Assembly (NCBI GenBank): GCA_017625155.1 | Contig: JAGALP010000004.1 | Location: 124,001-188,000, forward strand | DNA: 64,000 nucleotides | Reading direction: 5' to 3' | From: Paludibacteraceae bacterium | Lineage (GTDB): Bacteria > Bacteroidota > Bacteroidia > Bacteroidales > Paludibacteraceae | Part shown: positions 61,837 to 64,000 of the stretch, piece after piece | Numbering within the stretch: the first letter of the stretch is position 1 | Layout of the letters: each line of letters begins with the position of its first letter | Notes under the pieces: model-generated | Database searches by the model: none | What the model was told of the DNA's origin: nothing | Seen by the model: the letters and a program-made list of their open reading frames with translations, nothing else | Made by a program: the position numbers and the translations under genes

Positions 61837-61896
61837 CAAGGTATTAGTCTGTTTGATTTTTTAAGGTACAAAAAAGATTGTGTCGATTTTTAAATC
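61807..61896 (-). ncRNA. Candidate small RNA with own promoter and terminator
   Basis: A full promoter on the minus strand (61902-61932) is followed about 65 bases later by AGCCGTC-gtga-GACGGCT and six T on the same strand, with no ORF between. The predicted transcript is about 90 bases, AU-rich in the middle. The hairpin also serves the DUF2520 gene on the plus strand. The rest of the 230-base gap shows nothing else. Confidence 0.5.
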
Positions 61897-61901
61897 CGCT
61901 G

Positions 61902-61932
61902 CAAAGGTACTGCTTTTTTACCATTCCCGCAA
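61902..61932 (-). promoter_or_regulatory. Promoter with no protein gene downstream
   Basis: On the minus strand TTG (61932-61930), 20 bases, TACCTTTG (61909-61902), as good as the promoters of known genes in this window. It can only drive the 90-base candidate RNA. Confidence 0.7.
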
Positions 61933-62014
61933 GACTTCTTTATATGTTGTGCAACACGTTTTTGGCGAAAATGGCTTAAATATGTTGTAAAACATACGTT
62001 TTCGGAGCATCTGG

Positions 62015-62509
62015 CTAGTGTCTTTCCAACTCAATCACCTCTAAATCGCGAATTTCTGCCCCATCAATCACAAATCTCAGCAATGTCTGTACCGTCTGCC
62101 AACCCTGTTTTCCTGCGGCTCCGGGGTTCATGGTCAGCATCTGCCATGTAGGGTCGTATTGCACCTTCAAAATATGGCTATGACCACATACAAACAATTG
62201 TGGTGTCTCCTTCTTGAACATGGGTAACAACCATGGATTATATTTCCCAGGATAACCACCAATATGCGTCATCAGCACATTTACGTCCTCCACGCGGAAG
62301 CGATAGAACTCGCTGAGCGAATACCTTACATCGCCACTATCCATATTGCCATACACCGCGCGTGTGGGTTTGAACTCACGCAGGTGCTGTAGCACCATAG
62401 CACTGCCTATATCCCCTGCATGCCATATCTCGTCCACTTCTGCGAAATGCTCCAGTACGCGTGGATCCAAATAACTATGTGTATCGCTCAATAAACCGAT
62501 GCGTGTCAT
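62015..62509 (-). CDS. YfcE/MJ0936-family metallophosphoesterase
   Basis: 164 residues. Calcineurin-like fold with the metal ligands in GLLSDTHSYLD (D-x-H, residues 5-15), WHAGDIGS (GD, near 30), VYGNMDSGD (GN-x-D), LMTHIGG and VCGHSHILK (GHSH, near 107). Family members hydrolyse phosphodiesters; the natural substrate is unclear. It starts 3 bases after the stop of the permease gene, so the two are co-transcribed. Confidence 0.94.
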   Translation of the reverse strand: MTRIGLLSDTHSYLDPRVLEHFAEVDEIWHAGDIGSAMVLQHLREFKPTRAVYGNMDSGDVRYSLSEFYRFRVEDVNVLMTHIGGYPGKYNPWLLPMFKKETPQLFVCGHSHILKVQYDPTWQMLTMNPGAAGKQGWQTVQTLLRFVIDGAEIRDLEVIELERH

Positions 62510-62512
62510 ACA

Positions 62513-63178
62513 TTATCGTTTTTCGGCGCGGTTCATGATAAGGATACTTACTATGACTGCTGCTATAGCTACGCTCAGGAAGAATACCACATCTCGCAAA
62601 TCTACCACTCCGCGTGAGATACTGCTGTAGTGGTCTTGTAGTGTTACCCAAAATAGGATAAAGCAGCTCACTCCACCCAAGATAAACGACACTAACTGGC
62701 TTTTAGTCAAAGTACTACATAGCATACCAATACCTGTAAACGAAGCACTTAAGAACACCAATCCCATCATCGAACCAACGAATTGTCCTCCATCTATATT
62801 GCCTATTGGCTCTGCCATGTAGAATACAATGAAATAGTGTACAATGCAAGGTAACAGTGCCAATACAATCAGCACAAATGCTGCCATATATTTGCCTACA
62901 ACAATCTTCCATAGCGCAATGGGCTGTGCACGAAGTAGTATCCACGTTCCGCTTTGGCGCTCTTCGGCAAACAACCGCATGGTCAGCGCAGGGCATACAA
63001 GCATGAGCAACCACGGGCTGATTTGAAACAATCCATCCACTTGTGCATAACCTGATTCGATGACATTCCATTGTCCTGGTATCACCCATAGGAATAGACT
63101 CACTGCTAATAGAAACAACCCAATCACAATGTACGCAATCGGCGTAGAGAAATAATATGATAATTCTTTTCGAAACAT
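62513..63178 (-). CDS. GldF-like ABC transporter permease
   Basis: 221 residues with six hydrophobic segments. The start MFRKELSYYFSTPIAYIVIGLFLLAVSLFLW and the block LTMRLFAEERQSGTWILLRAQPIALWKIVVGKYMAAF are those of GldF and relatives (ABC-2 permease). In gliding Bacteroidota GldF works with GldA and GldG; non-gliding Bacteroidales also carry it. No GldA or GldG gene is adjacent on the sequence shown (the next genes are a phosphoesterase and an MFS transporter), so GldF is a family call, not a function. Confidence 0.85.
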   Translation of the reverse strand: MFRKELSYYFSTPIAYIVIGLFLLAVSLFLWVIPGQWNVIESGYAQVDGLFQISPWLLMLVCPALTMRLFAEERQSGTWILLRAQPIALWKIVVGKYMAAFVLIVLALLPCIVHYFIVFYMAEPIGNIDGGQFVGSMMGLVFLSASFTGIGMLCSTLTKSQLVSFILGGVSCFILFWVTLQDHYSSISRGVVDLRDVVFFLSVAIAAVIVSILIMNRAEKR

Positions 63179-63186
63179 GTTTATAT

Positions 63187-63226
63187 CCCTCCCCTTTTAG
63201 GGGGAGGGCAGGAGGGGGCTTATTTC
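63187..63226. repeat. CCCCTT/AGGGGG palindromic element at the MFS stop codon
   Basis: CCCTCCCCtttTAGGGGGAGGG, then AGGAGGGGGCTTATTTC. The tail overlaps the final codons and the stop of the MFS gene. The same palindrome and tail lie inside the GH2 gene at 14451-14486. Confidence 0.72.
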
Positions 63227-64000
63227 TTTACAGGAGTTTTTGGGAAGATTATCCAGAAAGCAATGGCAACTACCAATGCAAAACCTGCGAAGATATACCA
63301 GCTGGTTTGCCAGCCATCCCAAATAGCCATTGGACCTGCTGCAATCACTGATTCTGCATTAACGAAATGATTCACAATCGCTTGCGCTGCCAATGTACCA
63401 ATCGTAGCACCAAAGCCATTGGTCATCATCACAAACAGACCTTGTGCGCTGGAGCGTTGAGCTGGGTCAGTTTCTTGATCCACATACAGCGAGCCAGAGA
63501 TATTGAAGAAGTCAAAAGCAAAGCCATAGACAATGCAGCTCAATACGAACAATATCACACCTGGCATGCCTGGGTCACCTGCGCCGAAGAAGCCGAAACG
63601 CAATACCCATGCGAACATAGCCATCAGCATTACAGACTTGATACCAAAACGTTTCAAGAAGAATGGGATAAACAGGATACACAATGCCTCACAGATTTGT
63701 GAGATAGAAATCAGGATATTTGCATGTTGTACGCCAAAAGTATCCGCAAACTCCTCAATCGCTCCGAAGCTGGTAATGAATGGGTTAGCGTAGCCATTGG
63801 TGATTTGCAAGCACATACCAAGCAGCATAGAGAAGATGAAGAACACTGCCATCTTCTTTTGTTTGAACAGCGCAAATGCCTCCAATCCGAGTGCTTCCAC
63901 CAGCGATTTGTTCTCCACATGGCCTTTGGTTGGGCATTTAGGCAAAGTGAGTGAATACAATGCTAATGCAACGCTCAATCCACCGCTGACAACGAATTGC
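63220..64000 (-). CDS. MFS transporter, nucleoside:H+ symporter-like, partial (N-terminus outside window)
   Basis: About 260 C-terminal residues are visible; the frame is open to the window edge (QFVVSGGLSVALALYSLTLP). Seven to eight hydrophobic segments. VEALGLEAFALFKQKKMAVFFIFSMLLGMCLQITNGYANPFI, then SISQICEALCILFIPFFLKRFGIK and GFAFDFFNISGSLYVD, are typical of the NupG/XapB nucleoside:proton symporter branch. Inner membrane; uptake of nucleosides is inferred. The gene starts beyond the window; TTG at 63978 is not a start. Confidence 0.86.
   Translation of the reverse strand, partial: QFVVSGGLSVALALYSLTLPKCPTKGHVENKSLVEALGLEAFALFKQKKMAVFFIFSMLLGMCLQITNGYANPFITSFGAIEEFADTFGVQHANILISISQICEALCILFIPFFLKRFGIKSVMLMAMFAWVLRFGFFGAGDPGMPGVILFVLSCIVYGFAFDFFNISGSLYVDQETDPAQRSSAQGLFVMMTNGFGATIGTLAAQAIVNHFVNAESVIAAGPMAIWDGWQTSWYIFAGFALVVAIAFWIIFPKTPVKK

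Noticed and set aside
63187..63226. Terminator of the MFS gene
   Set aside because: It is a GC-rich palindrome beside the stop, but it lacks a T-tract and the following gene begins 9 bases away. A copy is inside the GH2 coding sequence, so it is better called a repeat.

Overview
The window looks like chromosomal DNA from a member of the Bacteroidota, most likely order Bacteroidales. The evidence is two SusC/SusD pairs, lipoprotein signal peptides, many promoters of the Bacteroidetes type (TTTG, about 20 bases, then TAnnTTTG), a GldF-like permease, and gene orders (dxs-trkA-trkH, kbl-tdh, PadR/PspC/DUF2807) that I know from this order. I cannot fix the family or genus. There are no rRNA or tRNA genes, no CRISPR array and no insertion sequence. 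Both window ends cut a gene.

Layout. 1-4221 (minus): recQ, rimO and two HU-family genes, read from one promoter. 4744-24469 (plus): a polysaccharide utilisation locus for beta-1,4-galactan. It has an MFS sugar transporter, an unknown lipoprotein, SusC/SusD/surface-glycan-binding lipoprotein set 1, a GH53 endo-galactanase, a GH2 beta-galactosidase, galK, galM and SusC/SusD/binding-protein set 2. Near-identical terminators close both sets. The likely flow is surface binding and cutting of galactan, TonB-dependent import of oligosaccharides, trimming to galactose, inner-membrane import, then mutarotation and phosphorylation. 24839-29534 (minus): dxs-trkA-trkH (isoprenoid start and K+ uptake). 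29844-32289 (plus): PepSY-like lipoprotein, then PspC, PadR and DUF2807 proteins. 32515-34188 (minus): ettA. 34441-38195 (plus): gdhA, then kbl-tdh (threonine degradation). 38508-45814 (plus): alaS, guaD, gtrA-like, TerB/DnaJ protein, rlmH and a SulP transporter, tightly packed. 45993-51166 (plus): trpS, a small secreted protein plus FadL-like porin pair, a 6S-RNA-like structured RNA, a HAD phosphatase and two secreted proteins. 51558-59382 (minus): C1 peptidase, flippase, ribE, two FKBP isomerases, flippase, truA. 59653-61784 (plus): M20 dipeptidase and a DUF2520 protein. 61807-64000 (minus): a candidate small RNA, a phosphodiesterase, a GldF-like permease and a nucleoside-type MFS transporter cut by the window edge.

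Four signals stand out beyond ordinary annotation. (1) The secreted protein at 50450-51166 ends in a C-type-lectin-like tail whose codon pattern and downstream hairpins look like the variable region of a diversity-generating retroelement target; no reverse transcriptase or template is in the window, so it would be a remote target. (2) Short arrays of locus-specific words, often separated by small hairpins, lie between genes and also in frame inside conserved genes (rimO, truA, dxs, an M20 dipeptidase, GH2). (3) Two candidate non-coding RNAs have clear terminators. (4) Three close matches to sigma-54 promoters lie upstream of envelope genes and of the 6S-like RNA.
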